Part shown: positions 8,465 to 17,314 of the stretch, one piece after another
Position numbering within the stretch: position 1 is the stretch's first letter
How the letters are laid out: each line of letters opens with the position of its first letter
DNA from: an uncultured Psychroserpens sp.
GTDB lineage: Bacteria > Bacteroidota > Bacteroidia > Flavobacteriales > Flavobacteriaceae
Length of the DNA: 64,000 bases
Reading direction: 5' to 3'
Assembly: GCF_947500255.1 (NCBI RefSeq)
Contig: NZ_CANMRL010000002.1
Coordinates: 310,001-374,000 of the forward strand
The notes under the pieces: generated by a model
Database searches by the model: none
What the model was told of the DNA's origin: nothing
Seen by the model: the letters and a program-made list of their open reading frames with translations, nothing else
Made by a program: the position numbers and the translations under genes

Positions 8465-9364
8465 ATGAAGTTTAATATATTACGATTTTTAGTCGCATTT
8501 CTGGTGACTATAAACGTCTCGACTGCACAAACTAGCCTAGTCTACAATCTCAAAATAGGAGATCAATTTAAGGTGCAGCAAACTGCTAATCAAGACATTA
8601 CACAAGATATGAATGGTCAAAAACACGAAATGACCAATCTTATAGAAGGTGATTTCACATTTACAATTGAAGGTGTCAATGATAGTTTATATACGATCAA
8701 ATTTAAGTTTGACCGTTTTAAAATGGAATCTAAATCAAACCTTGCAGGCAATATCATGTCTGTAAATACTGTAGATCCAGTGACTGAAGGTGACATCGAA
8801 GCAAAAATATTCGCTCAACTCATCAATACAGATCTTACTATGGAAATGTATAAAAATGGTAAAATTAAGTCTATTGAAGGCGCTGAGGCCTTAATTGACA
8901 AAATGGTCAATGCTGTTGGTGATATTGACGAATTCACAAAAGAAGTCATGAAAGAAGGAATGCGAGGAGAATTTAGCAACGAAAGCCTTGCTAAAAGTTT
9001 TGAACAGATGACTTACATCTACCCTTCTACTGAAACCAAGAAAGGAGATTCATGGAATAATACATTTGAAGGTGATTTATCTGCAGAAAATACTTGGACA
9101 TTAGATGACATAAAAAAAGACGATGTTATGATAAGTGGAGTTAGTACAATTACCTTTAAAACTAATGATGAAGATGTTGAAATGAATTTGGCTGGAGATA
9201 TGACTAGTACTATTATTACATCACTAGAAACTGGATTTGTGAAATCCATGTCTAGCAAATCTGTTGCAACAGGTAACTCCATCATGCATAAAATGAATGC
9301 TATGAAGTTACCAACATCAATTACTACAAACGTTACTTACAAAATAGAAAAACATGTTCAATAA
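8465..9364 (+). CDS. secreted DUF6263-like protein
   Basis: A 299-residue protein with a signal peptide ending about VSTAQ (residue 22). The mature part begins LVYNLKIGDQFKVQQ and is rich in beta strands with conserved-looking GDSWNNTFEGDL and NVTYKIE segments. I recall this layout (long antiparallel beta protein starting 'Y.LK.Gd...') as DUF6263 of Bacteroidetes; the assignment is by memory. No enzyme motif is seen. Its last 11 nt overlap the next gene, which suggests translational coupling with the membrane TPR protein. Confidence 0.65.
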   Translation: MKFNILRFLVAFLVTINVSTAQTSLVYNLKIGDQFKVQQTANQDITQDMNGQKHEMTNLIEGDFTFTIEGVNDSLYTIKFKFDRFKMESKSNLAGNIMSVNTVDPVTEGDIEAKIFAQLINTDLTMEMYKNGKIKSIEGAEALIDKMVNAVGDIDEFTKEVMKEGMRGEFSNESLAKSFEQMTYIYPSTETKKGDSWNNTFEGDLSAENTWTLDDIKKDDVMISGVSTITFKTNDEDVEMNLAGDMTSTIITSLETGFVKSMSSKSVATGNSIMHKMNAMKLPTSITTNVTYKIEKHVQ

Positions 9365-9914
9365 AAACATAAAACTTGTCATTGCTGGATTAATAATAGC
9401 CTATGCCGTATATCAATTTATTGAAGGCTACATTGGCAATGGTATCATGTACATATTACTATCGCTTATTTTTATCTTTTTATATTTTAAAAACGAGTTT
9501 ATCCTACTGGCTTTTTTAAAACTAAGAAAACAAGATTTTGAAGGTGCCAAAAATTGGTTGAATAAAATCAAAAATCCATCAAGTGCTCTTGTGAAAAAAC
9601 AGGAAGGGTACTATAACTATCTACATGGTGTTATGGTATCACAAACCAACATGAATGAAGCAGAAAAGTACTTTAAAAAAGCACTGGGCTTAGGATTATC
9701 AATGGACCATGACGTAGCGATGGCAAAATTAAACCTAGCTGGAATTGCCTTTAGTAAGCGTCGACCAATTGAAGCAAAACAATTGCTCAATGAAGCTCAA
9801 AAACTTGATAAAAGAGGCATCTTGACCGAACAAATTAAAATGATGAAAGATGGGATGAAAAAATCCCAAGGCCCAAAGCAACACTACGGAAATCGTAATA
9901 TGAGACGACGTTAA
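9354..9914 (+). CDS. membrane protein with tetratricopeptide-like C-terminus
   Basis: A 186-residue protein. Residues about 7-50 form two adjacent membrane helices (LVIAGLIIAYAVYQFI; GIMYILLSLIFIFLYF). Residues about 60-165 are helical and TPR-like, with an EAEKYFKKALGLGLSM repeat and a following KLNLAGIAFSKRRPIEAKQL repeat. The C-terminus is very basic (NRNMRRR). It overlaps the preceding gene by 11 nt. TPR units usually bind proteins; with the membrane anchor, a scaffold facing the cytoplasm is plausible. The function is unknown. Confidence 0.75.
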   Translation: MFNKNIKLVIAGLIIAYAVYQFIEGYIGNGIMYILLSLIFIFLYFKNEFILLAFLKLRKQDFEGAKNWLNKIKNPSSALVKKQEGYYNYLHGVMVSQTNMNEAEKYFKKALGLGLSMDHDVAMAKLNLAGIAFSKRRPIEAKQLLNEAQKLDKRGILTEQIKMMKDGMKKSQGPKQHYGNRNMRRR

Positions 9915-10058
9915 AACGCTCTCTTTCAGATGTATTTCATCGATGTTTTGTTAAAAAACGCTTCGTTTCTCCACGATTTTGACTTTTTAACGACTTTTTT
10001 TGATGCCATTTTACAGGCTCAATAAATTTGTAACTTATTAACCTACAAAAGATTAGAC

Positions 10059-10748
10059 ATGCGAGTTTATAGTTGTATACTAATGTTTACATGTATGTTT
10101 TTGGCATTCCCTCAACAGCAAAAAATATACTTCGATACCCAAATCGCCAAACATTTAAAAGCATATAGGGCTAAGTCTGAGGTTGCCATTCAAAATGGTG
10201 ACAACATTTATGCTGGGTTTTTATTTGATTCTATTTTTAATAATTACCTAAAGCATAGTTATATTAGAGATATCTCCCTAAACAAAGTAAAAGGAGGTTC
10301 CTTAAAAACGTCGACTCTCGACAAACCTTTTCTTTTAATTACTAAATCTTCTTGGGAGCAAATTAATCTGGAAGAGATTAATGAAATTAACCGAATGTCT
10401 AAACTCTATAAAGATCAAATTGACATCATAATCTTGTTTTGGGATTCAAAAACTAAAGCTAAGGCGCTTTCTAAAAACTATAATTCTAATGTTATAATCA
10501 CCTATGTTGATGAACGTAAGAATAATTCAAACCACATTATTGCAACATTTAAGCACTCCTTTGGAGCACCAGCATGTTTCTACATTTCAGAAGAAAAACA
10601 ACTCGTTCGAATTGACAAGAAATTTACTATAGTTAAAGATGAAAATAGATCTGAAGTAGCATTTAACGTAATCCATGAAAAGATCAAATGGATGCTTTTC
10701 AAAGAAGAGCCTAATTCTGAAGGTCTTATTATTTCTACTGTTAATTAA
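10059..10748 (+). CDS. secreted protein of unknown function, possibly thioredoxin-like
   Basis: A 229-residue protein with an N-terminal hydrophobic export segment (residues 1-18, ending LAFPQ). Residues about 85-200 have the order of a thioredoxin-fold protein: KPFLLITKSSW, a long helix, then DIIILFWDSKTKAKAL, VIITYVDE and FGAPACFYIS with a cis-Pro-like APA. The CxxC active site is missing, so redox catalysis is unlikely. It stands alone between the TPR gene and the convergent transglycosylase. The fold assignment is an inference from strand order only. Confidence 0.5.
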   Translation: MRVYSCILMFTCMFLAFPQQQKIYFDTQIAKHLKAYRAKSEVAIQNGDNIYAGFLFDSIFNNYLKHSYIRDISLNKVKGGSLKTSTLDKPFLLITKSSWEQINLEEINEINRMSKLYKDQIDIIILFWDSKTKAKALSKNYNSNVIITYVDERKNNSNHIIATFKHSFGAPACFYISEEKQLVRIDKKFTIVKDENRSEVAFNVIHEKIKWMLFKEEPNSEGLIISTVN

Positions 10749-10764
10749 TTATAAAGGCTATCCA

Positions 10765-11712
10765 TTAAGGCTTTACTGAGTAATAGCCCTCTTTAGGAAT
10801 ATCTATAAAATACTTTTTTCTGGATGCATTGTTAAGCTTTGGCTCTCTTAACCAAGGATTGTGAATTTTCAATATCTTATAATTAATTCCGAAGCGCTCT
10901 GCAAATTTTGTAAAGTCGGTAACTACAGTATCTACTTCCACTTTGTAGGTTGGAATCGTTTTATAAAGATCTTCCGAAGTAAAGTTAAAACCATATTTTT
11001 TAGGATGATTTAGAATCTCTTTAAGCGCTACAATTCTAAAGAGATAACGTCCAGTCTCCTCGCCTAACAATAAATCGTAATAATTAGACACACCTTGCTC
11101 TTTTAATCGTCTAGAAACACCTGCATTACCTGCATTGTATGCTGCTGCTGCTAATGTCCACGACCCCAAGTTTTTTTTAGATCTCAATAAGTATTTACAA
11201 GCCACTTCTGTAGCCTTTTCCAAATGATAACGTTCATCAACATTATTATTAATCTCTAATCCATTCTCTCTACCTGTTGTTTTCATAATTTGCCAAACAC
11301 CTCGCGCTCCTGCTGGAGATACAGCATTGGTTAGTCCACTTTCAATAACAGCTAAATACTTAAAATCTTCAGGAATTCCATTCTTCTTTAAGATAGGTTC
11401 TATAATTGGAAAATACTTCTCGGCACGTTTGAACATTAATAGACCATTAGATTGCCAATAGGTATTGACAAGTAACTCTCTATCCATTCGTTCTAATATA
11501 TCGGGATCTTGTAATGGCATATTTTCTCCTGCAAAATTCAAATCGTCAGGAACAGATATTGCATATACGTTATAATCGTTAATCACTTTGATAGGCTCTG
11601 CTACCTCTTGATCAGAAGGTGATTTTTCTGCTTGAACTGCAAAAATAAACAGTCCAGACACACATATAAGACCAATTGTTGCTAAAATATTCTTAATCAT
11701 TGTCATATTCAT
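10765..11712 (-). CDS. lytic transglycosylase (SLT / GH23 family)
   Basis: A 315-residue exported enzyme that cleaves peptidoglycan glycan strands, forming 1,6-anhydromuropeptides. The SLT domain is clear: YLAVIESGLTN with the catalytic Glu, SPAGARGVWQIMKTTG, and AAAAYNAGNAGVSRRL. The C-terminal part (TDFTKFAERFGINYKILK...) resembles a degenerate LysM. The start at 11712 is set by the promoter at 11749-11779 and the membrane or signal segment that follows; ATGs at 11706 and 11700 are equally possible. It is downstream of, and on the same strand as, the alpha/beta hydrolase, but has its own promoter. Confidence 0.88.
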   Translation of the reverse strand: MNMTMIKNILATIGLICVSGLFIFAVQAEKSPSDQEVAEPIKVINDYNVYAISVPDDLNFAGENMPLQDPDILERMDRELLVNTYWQSNGLLMFKRAEKYFPIIEPILKKNGIPEDFKYLAVIESGLTNAVSPAGARGVWQIMKTTGRENGLEINNNVDERYHLEKATEVACKYLLRSKKNLGSWTLAAAAYNAGNAGVSRRLKEQGVSNYYDLLLGEETGRYLFRIVALKEILNHPKKYGFNFTSEDLYKTIPTYKVEVDTVVTDFTKFAERFGINYKILKIHNPWLREPKLNNASRKKYFIDIPKEGYYSVKP

Positions 11713-11748
11713 TTTATTTAGGGGACAGTCATTTAATCGACTGCAAGT

Positions 11749-11779
11749 CAAATGTATAAAATTAAATCGTTGGTTTCAA
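11749..11779 (-). promoter_or_regulatory. promoter of the lytic transglycosylase gene
   Basis: On the minus strand TACATTTG (11749-11756) matches TAnnTTTG, with TTG 20 nt further up (11777-11779). It lies in the short gap after the hydrolase stop and gives a leader of about 30 nt. Confidence 0.6.
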
Positions 11780-11780
11780 G

Positions 11781-12443
11781 CTAGTCTAAAATTAGTTTTG
11801 GTAAATTTTCGTTAAACCATTTATATTTATTGATGACCATGATATGAGATCCACCTTTAATAACGATACAATCTCCTGCACATGAATGTGGAAAAACAGC
11901 ATCTTTATCGCCATGGATATAAATAGCTTTTTCATTGGGCGCTTCTTGATTCCATTCGATCACATTTTCAATAGCCCAATCTAGGTATTGTTTATCACTC
12001 ACAGACAGATATTTTTTATAAAGTTCTATACGCTTGGTAATCGTTTCACCAAAAGCATATTTTGCTAAAAAGTCTATATTACCAACCAATTGTGTAGGTA
12101 ATAGTTTGTAGGCCTTGGTATATTTCATAAGCTTCATACGTTTAGGCAACTCATGTTTTGATTTCACGCTAGACACGACAAACAGCTTTCGCAAACTCAT
12201 ATACTTACTCATCTCTTGGACTAGAATACCTCCAAAAGACACACCCAACAACACAACATTTTCATGTTTAATATTTGCAATCATACGTTTAGCATAAGAC
12301 TCCAGAGATTCTTTTTTATGAGGAATCATCCATTCTAACCAATGTATCTCAAACTGCTCTTCAGGGAGTTTTATATGCTCAAATATAGTTGGGTTGGCTG
12401 CCATTCCTGGCATAAGATATATATGTATAATTTCTTGCTGCAT
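11781..12443 (-). CDS. alpha/beta hydrolase
   Basis: A 220-residue cytoplasmic protein (no signal peptide) with the catalytic layout of a small alpha/beta hydrolase. An HxYxMPGMA segment forms the oxyanion loop, the nucleophile Ser is in VVLLGVSFGGILVQE, the acid is in IYIHGDKDAVFP, and the His is in GGSHIMV. The substrate cannot be told. It is shorter than most esterases (about 250-300), lacking a large cap domain. The divergent neighbour is the GNAT-like gene at 12560. Confidence 0.85.
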   Translation of the reverse strand: MQQEIIHIYLMPGMAANPTIFEHIKLPEEQFEIHWLEWMIPHKKESLESYAKRMIANIKHENVVLLGVSFGGILVQEMSKYMSLRKLFVVSSVKSKHELPKRMKLMKYTKAYKLLPTQLVGNIDFLAKYAFGETITKRIELYKKYLSVSDKQYLDWAIENVIEWNQEAPNEKAIYIHGDKDAVFPHSCAGDCIVIKGGSHIMVINKYKWFNENLPKLILD

Positions 12444-12487
12444 AAGTGTTTAAAATAAAGACTCTTTAATATCTGTGATATTTTTCG

Positions 12488-12495
12488 TAAATTTG
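12488..12495 (+). promoter_or_regulatory. -7 element of the GNAT-like gene
   Basis: TAAATTTG matches TAnnTTTG and is followed by C, as often seen. The -33 region has only TTTA at about the right distance. The ATG of the small acetyltransferase-like gene lies 65 nt downstream. Confidence 0.55.
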
Positions 12496-12559
12496 CACTA
12501 CAAAACTATACAAAAGTATAGTTCCACCCTACCGACCATTGAATTAAATACAAATTATT

Positions 12560-12856
12560 ATGATTGATGCTGCTGAATTAACAGACAATGACTTTTTACG
12601 CCAATTCGAATTAAAAGTAGACGGTGAACTTGCAAAAATTGAGTATTCTCTACAAGATCGAAAAATCTTTTTAACAAAGCTTATTATTCCAGACAGAGTC
12701 ACAAATGACGAGTTTGAAGAAGAGTTTTTAACACTCGTTTTTGAAAACATTGCCGAACGCAACATAAGTGTTGTACCAACAAGCCCAGAGATTGCAAAAT
12801 TTATAAGGCGACACCGAAAATATAAAAAGATGTTACCTGTAGGTATCAGAATATAA
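12560..12856 (+). CDS. small GNAT-like acetyltransferase (YjdJ type)
   Basis: A 98-residue cytoplasmic protein matching the short, stand-alone GCN5-related N-acetyltransferase family. It has FELKVDGELAKIEYSL, then LTKLIIPDRV, a 'FEEEFLTLVFENIAERN' helix and the terminal VVPTSPEIAKFIRRHRKYKKM, equivalent to the family's '...P.C.fv..fi..hp.y..l'. Members have about 90-100 residues and bind acetyl-CoA; their substrate is not known. It ends in a strong terminator (12869-12895). Confidence 0.8.
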   Translation: MIDAAELTDNDFLRQFELKVDGELAKIEYSLQDRKIFLTKLIIPDRVTNDEFEEEFLTLVFENIAERNISVVPTSPEIAKFIRRHRKYKKMLPVGIRI

Positions 12857-12868
12857 CTCATAAATCAT

Positions 12869-12895
12869 CCGAAGCTTTAAAACTTCGGTTTTTTT
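12869..12895 (+). terminator. intrinsic terminator of the GNAT-like gene
   Basis: CCGAAG (12869-12874) pairs with CTTCGG (12883-12888) around an 8-nt loop, followed by seven T. The T-run overlaps the stop codon of the convergent mtaB gene (12894-12896). Read on the other strand the U-run is weak, so it works mainly for the + strand gene. Confidence 0.85.
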
Positions 12896-14219
12896 ATACC
12901 ACCTTCTCTTCAACAAACTCAAATCTCACACTACCATCATCATCAATCTTTGACAATTCTACATCTTGTAATGTATTAACTAGTGCCGGATTCCAAGGTG
13001 CTTTCACCTTAACGTAGTTTTCTGTAAATCCGTGAATGTAACCTTCTTTGTTTTCACCTTCAAATAAAACTGTACGAGTACTCCCTATTTGGCTTTCATA
13101 GAATGCTCTTCTCTTTTTAGCTGAAAGTCCACGAAGCATTTTACTGCGTTTAGCTCTTACCTTTTTAGGCACAACGCCGTTTAAAGACGCTGCAACTGTA
13201 TTATCACGTTCAGAATAGGTAAATACGTGCAAGTAGGAGATATCGAGTTCATTTAAAAAATTATAGGTCTCCAAGAATAACTCATCTGTTTCTCCAGGAA
13301 ACCCAACAATAACATCAACACCAATACAAGCATGAGGCATAACGTCTTTAATCTTGGTCACACGATCTACATACAATTCTTTCATATAGCGACGACGCAT
13401 CAACTTGAGAAGCTCGTTGCTTCCACTTTGTAACGGAATATGAAAATGAGGTACAAACGTTTTACTCTTCGATACAAAATCTATGGTCTCATTTTTTAGT
13501 AAATTAGGTTCAATAGAGGAGATACGTAAACGTTCTATCCCTTCAACATCATCTAAAGCTTGAACTAATTCAAAAAATGTATGTTCATGTTTTTTATTTC
13601 CGAATTCTCCTTTTCCGTAGTCACCAATATTAACGCCTGTCAATACAATTTCCTTGATGTTCTTTGCCAAAATCTCTTTAGCATTTTGAAGTACATTCTC
13701 TAAAGTATCACTTCTAGAAATTCCACGTGCCAAAGGAATCGTACAATACGTACACTTATAATCACAACCATCTTGTACTTTTAAAAAGGCACGCGTACGG
13801 TCTCCAAACGAATAACTACCTACATAGAAATCTGCGTCTTGTATTTCGCAGCTATGCACTTCTCCCATATCATTTTTAGACAGATCATTGAGATAGTCGG
13901 TAATTTTAAATTTTTCAGTAGCACCAAGTACCAAATCGACGCCTTCAACATCTGCCAATTCTTGAGGTTTCAATTGTGCATAACAACCCACTGCTGCGAC
14001 AAAGGCTTCAGGGTTTAATTTTTGTGCTTGTTTTACAATAGATTTAAAACGTTTATCAGCATTCTCAGTTACAGAACAGGTATTGATAACATATATATCT
14101 GCTTTCTCTTTAAAATCAACACGCTCAAACCCTTCCGAAGAAAAATTTCTAGCAATTGTAGAGGTTTCAGAAAAATTGAGTTTACAACCCAATGTATAAA
14201 ATGCGACTTTTTTATCCAT
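12894..14219 (-). CDS. mtaB: tRNA (ms2t6A37) methylthiotransferase MtaB
   Basis: A 441-residue radical-SAM enzyme that adds a methylthio group to t6A at position 37 of tRNAs reading ANN codons. The N-terminal cluster cysteines are in YTLGCKLN, INTCSVTE and AAVGCYAQL. The radical SAM cysteines are in GCDYKCTYCTIPLARG (CxxxCxxC), and a TRAM-like C-terminal domain follows. GCKLN rather than GCQMN points to MtaB rather than MiaB. The length fits the family. It is transcribed from the promoter at 14289-14319 and ends in the convergent terminator. Confidence 0.93.
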   Translation of the reverse strand: MDKKVAFYTLGCKLNFSETSTIARNFSSEGFERVDFKEKADIYVINTCSVTENADKRFKSIVKQAQKLNPEAFVAAVGCYAQLKPQELADVEGVDLVLGATEKFKITDYLNDLSKNDMGEVHSCEIQDADFYVGSYSFGDRTRAFLKVQDGCDYKCTYCTIPLARGISRSDTLENVLQNAKEILAKNIKEIVLTGVNIGDYGKGEFGNKKHEHTFFELVQALDDVEGIERLRISSIEPNLLKNETIDFVSKSKTFVPHFHIPLQSGSNELLKLMRRRYMKELYVDRVTKIKDVMPHACIGVDVIVGFPGETDELFLETYNFLNELDISYLHVFTYSERDNTVAASLNGVVPKKVRAKRSKMLRGLSAKKRRAFYESQIGSTRTVLFEGENKEGYIHGFTENYVKVKAPWNPALVNTLQDVELSKIDDDGSVRFEFVEEKVV

Positions 14220-14288
14220 ATAATGATCTCGTATTTCCTTTAGCTCAGAAATCTATTTATATTTACTCGTTTCTAAATTTAGAGTGCG

Positions 14289-14319
14289 CAAATTTACGTA
14301 ATTGTTAGACTTCTCACAA
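14289..14319 (-). promoter_or_regulatory. mtaB promoter
   Basis: On the minus strand TTG (14317-14319), 20 nt, then TAAATTTG (14289-14296) and GC. This is a good Bacteroidetes promoter and would give a leader of about 62 nt to the mtaB ATG. Confidence 0.7.
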
Positions 14320-14364
14320 TTTCTCAACAATCTCTGAGCTTAAAAACCAATAATTTACAGATAT

Positions 14365-15516
14365 ATGTCTAAAGCTGAAGCTAGAATAAAGGAGGTTATT
14401 TCATTTTTACAAAATAAAGATACGGTTCTTGGATACCGAAAATTAATGGATTGTGCTATTGACACGCAAGATCTAGATATTTATAGAGAAGTGATCGCGC
14501 TTACCGATTGGAAAGAACAATTTCCAGAGAAAGAAGATGAACTTATAGAAAAGTCACTTTCTATTTTAGAGCGAATTTCGAAAGTTCCAATTTCAGAATA
14601 TGAAACGAATAATCCAGTGGTTATTGGCGAACAATTGACAAAAAGCTATGGTTATAATCGTTTTAAGCTTGGACCAATTTCTGTTAAGATTCATAAAGGT
14701 GAAGTCTATGGATTGGTTGGTGAAAACGGAAATGGTAAAACCACATTATTACGTCTTTTGGCAAAGGAACTTAAGTATAATGAAGGTCATTTAGATTTTA
14801 GATTTGATACGATCTATAATTCAGATTATGATTTAAGAACCAACTTGGTGTACATACCACAACGTACACAAAAATGGTATGGCAGCCTAAAAGACAATCT
14901 TAAGTTTGTATTGTCAAATTATGGCATACCTCCAGAGGAAAATGAAACTCGTGTGTTGATGATGATTGCGCGTTTTGGGTTATGGAATTACAAACATTTA
15001 AAATGGAACGAACTGTCTTCTGGGTACAAAATGCGTTTTGAATTGGCTCGAACATTACTGAGACAGCCAGAATTATTGCTATTAGACGAGCCTTTAGCAA
15101 ACTTAGATGTATTGGCACAACAAGTAATTTTAGAGGACTTAAAATCGATGTGCAATTCTATAAATAATCCGATTGCTCTTATTTTAAGTTCACAGCAATT
15201 GTATGAGGTTGAAAAAATTTCGGATAAAGTTATCTATTTAAAAGATGGTAAATACAAAGACAATAAAACCACTATTGCTGATGAAAAGAATCAACTTATA
15301 GTAGAGATTGATTGTGAGGCCAAACGTGATACTTTGCTATCAATTTTTAAAGATCTACAATTAGAAAAACTGATTTATAATGGTGGGATTTATGTCGCCT
15401 ATTTTAAGGACGACACCACCTTTTCTTCAGTATTAGAATTATTGGGAAAACATCAAATCGATGTCACCTACACCAGAAACATAAGTAAATCTACTAGACG
15501 ATTCTTCGTTTCATAA
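14365..15516 (+). CDS. ABC transporter ATP-binding protein with N-terminal extension
   Basis: A 383-residue ABC ATPase. The first ~85 residues are a helical extension, unusual for this class. The nucleotide-binding domain follows: Walker A GENGNGKTT, Q-loop VYIPQR, signature LSSGYKMRFE, and Walker B ELLLLDEPLANLD. The switch (H-loop) region reads LILSSQQLYEVEKISDK, so Gln stands where His normally sits. It is followed at 10 nt by a large membrane protein and then by a binding lipoprotein, so it probably energises a transport or envelope-remodelling step. The substrate is unknown. Confidence 0.88.
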   Translation: MSKAEARIKEVISFLQNKDTVLGYRKLMDCAIDTQDLDIYREVIALTDWKEQFPEKEDELIEKSLSILERISKVPISEYETNNPVVIGEQLTKSYGYNRFKLGPISVKIHKGEVYGLVGENGNGKTTLLRLLAKELKYNEGHLDFRFDTIYNSDYDLRTNLVYIPQRTQKWYGSLKDNLKFVLSNYGIPPEENETRVLMMIARFGLWNYKHLKWNELSSGYKMRFELARTLLRQPELLLLDEPLANLDVLAQQVILEDLKSMCNSINNPIALILSSQQLYEVEKISDKVIYLKDGKYKDNKTTIADEKNQLIVEIDCEAKRDTLLSIFKDLQLEKLIYNGGIYVAYFKDDTTFSSVLELLGKHQIDVTYTRNISKSTRRFFVS

Positions 15517-15526
15517 TCCATTTTAG

Positions 15527-17311
15527 ATGAAAGCATTTATATATAAAACCAATCAATATTTACTGGAACGTTTTCCAACCGTATGGAATACAAGACTCAT
15601 TTGGATGTTGCTCACCGCATTCTTGTTGCATCTTCTATTTTTTATCATAGGGTTTTTCACGCTGTCCAATCCTAAGATTCTACAAGAGCCTTTTATAGAT
15701 TACATCTTCTTTGAAAATGGCACTGTTTTTTTGTCGTCAATAATTTCGCTATTACTCATTGTGATTTGGCTCATCTTTATGTTTAAAAACAATGCATTTA
15801 AAAACTTCTATCCTACTAGCCAATCTAAACTTTTTGGACAATTTCTATGTTATTTACTAATCATTTTCTCGTGTACGACCTTTAATTTATCTTATGAGTA
15901 TGGCATGAAAACTTATATTGCCACGTCTTACCATGATGATCAAATAAATAAAGAAATAGAAATAGCTAATGATGTTAATATGTTTCTGTCGGAAAGTGTT
16001 TCTAATTACACTGTAGACAAACGACGTTTCCCAAAACCATTTTACGAACTGTATTGTGAAGATCGAGAAAAATTTATCGACTATGAAAAGCCCCACATTA
16101 ACTTTTTAGACGAATCTTTTCAATTTTACACCTTGACCACAAAAGAGGTCCCAATAAATAACAATCGTGCTATTTCGCTAGAATCTGATAGTATTTATGA
16201 CAATTTTGTGTTTAGTAAAACGAAAGGCGCTACAGAGGTCTACTACTTTAAAGATTCTGTCGTTGATTACACCTCGTTTCTAAAATCGGCAAAACCAAGT
16301 TACTATAATATGTCTTCGACATTTTATGTATCAAAAAATGACACGCTTAATGATGACTTTCACTTATTTAGTTACAATAATTATCAAAGTTATGATTATG
16401 ATAATTATTACAACAGGCCAGAGTTTTCGATACGTCATCAATTGAGAAACCAAAGAAATTATGAACTTCTTAAACACAATAATCGTATAGAAATTAAGAC
16501 ATTAATGGAGGCTTTTTTAAGGTTTTCAAATCATTATAAAATTGATCATAACCTTTCTGCAGAGCAATGGCTCGAGATGGTTTATCATCCCGAAGATGAT
16601 TTTGAAGTCAAACACTTTATTAGAGATAATCCTAAAGATGATTATGATTATGTGAGTCCAGCCTCATTGGAACAAACAGAAATTCAAAAGTTTTATAAAG
16701 ATCATTTATCTGATTTCCATTATGATAAAGATGCCTTAGAAAATGTATTTAGAAATATTGAATACGTTAAAAGCAGTAACCCTTTTATGGAAAGTATTCA
16801 TTTCTCGATGTGGTTTACATTTATATTGGCTATTATCATCTTTATGTTTAGAATTACTGGGCTAAAACCATTATTATTTAGCATTATCACTGTTGGATTA
16901 CTTACGCTTTTTGTGACACTAATAACGGCATTACTATTTTATGCTGTGCGTGGCAGTGATAATGAAGCTATTTATTTCATATCATATTTTGGACTTTTCC
17001 TAGGCTCGTTAATTTTAGCTATCCCACTATTTTTTATTGATAAAGTCAAAAAACTCATCGTGGCTATTTGTGTGAATATATCGATTTTTGGTTTTGCCTT
17101 ATATGTTTTTTTAATTCTTGCTATCATTTCAATGCATCAAAATGACGCATGTGACATGGATATCTATTTATATAAACAAAACCTTCAATGTCCTACAATA
17201 CTAGGTGCTCTCGATGAGAATTGGAGTTTTGTGCTATTTGCAATTGCGCTTATATTTATCTTTTTATATTCGAAAGTTATAAAGAAATGGAAATCACTCC
17301 CTGAAGGTTAA
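15527..17311 (+). CDS. multi-spanning membrane protein, probable ABC permease partner
   Basis: A 594-residue protein with about three membrane helices near the N-terminus (residues 25-125) and about five near the C-terminus (residues 425-590). Between them is a large, Tyr/Asn/Asp-rich loop of about 300 residues (YNNYQSYDYDNYYNRPEF). I do not recognise the family. The layout, with helices flanking a large extracytoplasmic loop beside an ATPase, suggests an ABC-2 or MacB-like permease. It lies 10 nt after the ATPase gene and 3 nt before the binding-protein gene, so all three are likely co-transcribed. Confidence 0.7.
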   Translation: MKAFIYKTNQYLLERFPTVWNTRLIWMLLTAFLLHLLFFIIGFFTLSNPKILQEPFIDYIFFENGTVFLSSIISLLLIVIWLIFMFKNNAFKNFYPTSQSKLFGQFLCYLLIIFSCTTFNLSYEYGMKTYIATSYHDDQINKEIEIANDVNMFLSESVSNYTVDKRRFPKPFYELYCEDREKFIDYEKPHINFLDESFQFYTLTTKEVPINNNRAISLESDSIYDNFVFSKTKGATEVYYFKDSVVDYTSFLKSAKPSYYNMSSTFYVSKNDTLNDDFHLFSYNNYQSYDYDNYYNRPEFSIRHQLRNQRNYELLKHNNRIEIKTLMEAFLRFSNHYKIDHNLSAEQWLEMVYHPEDDFEVKHFIRDNPKDDYDYVSPASLEQTEIQKFYKDHLSDFHYDKDALENVFRNIEYVKSSNPFMESIHFSMWFTFILAIIIFMFRITGLKPLLFSIITVGLLTLFVTLITALLFYAVRGSDNEAIYFISYFGLFLGSLILAIPLFFIDKVKKLIVAICVNISIFGFALYVFLILAIISMHQNDACDMDIYLYKQNLQCPTILGALDENWSFVLFAIALIFIFLYSKVIKKWKSLPEG

Positions 17312-17314
17312 TCT

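Noticed and set aside
9950-10001. Hairpin GTTAAAAA / TTTTTAAC followed by a T-run after the TPR gene
   Set aside because: The stem is only A/T-rich with a loop of about 26 nt, too weak to call a terminator with confidence.
12544-12861. Open frame antisense to the small GNAT-like gene
   Set aside because: The + strand protein matches a known family over its full length and has a promoter and terminator; the antisense frame has neither.
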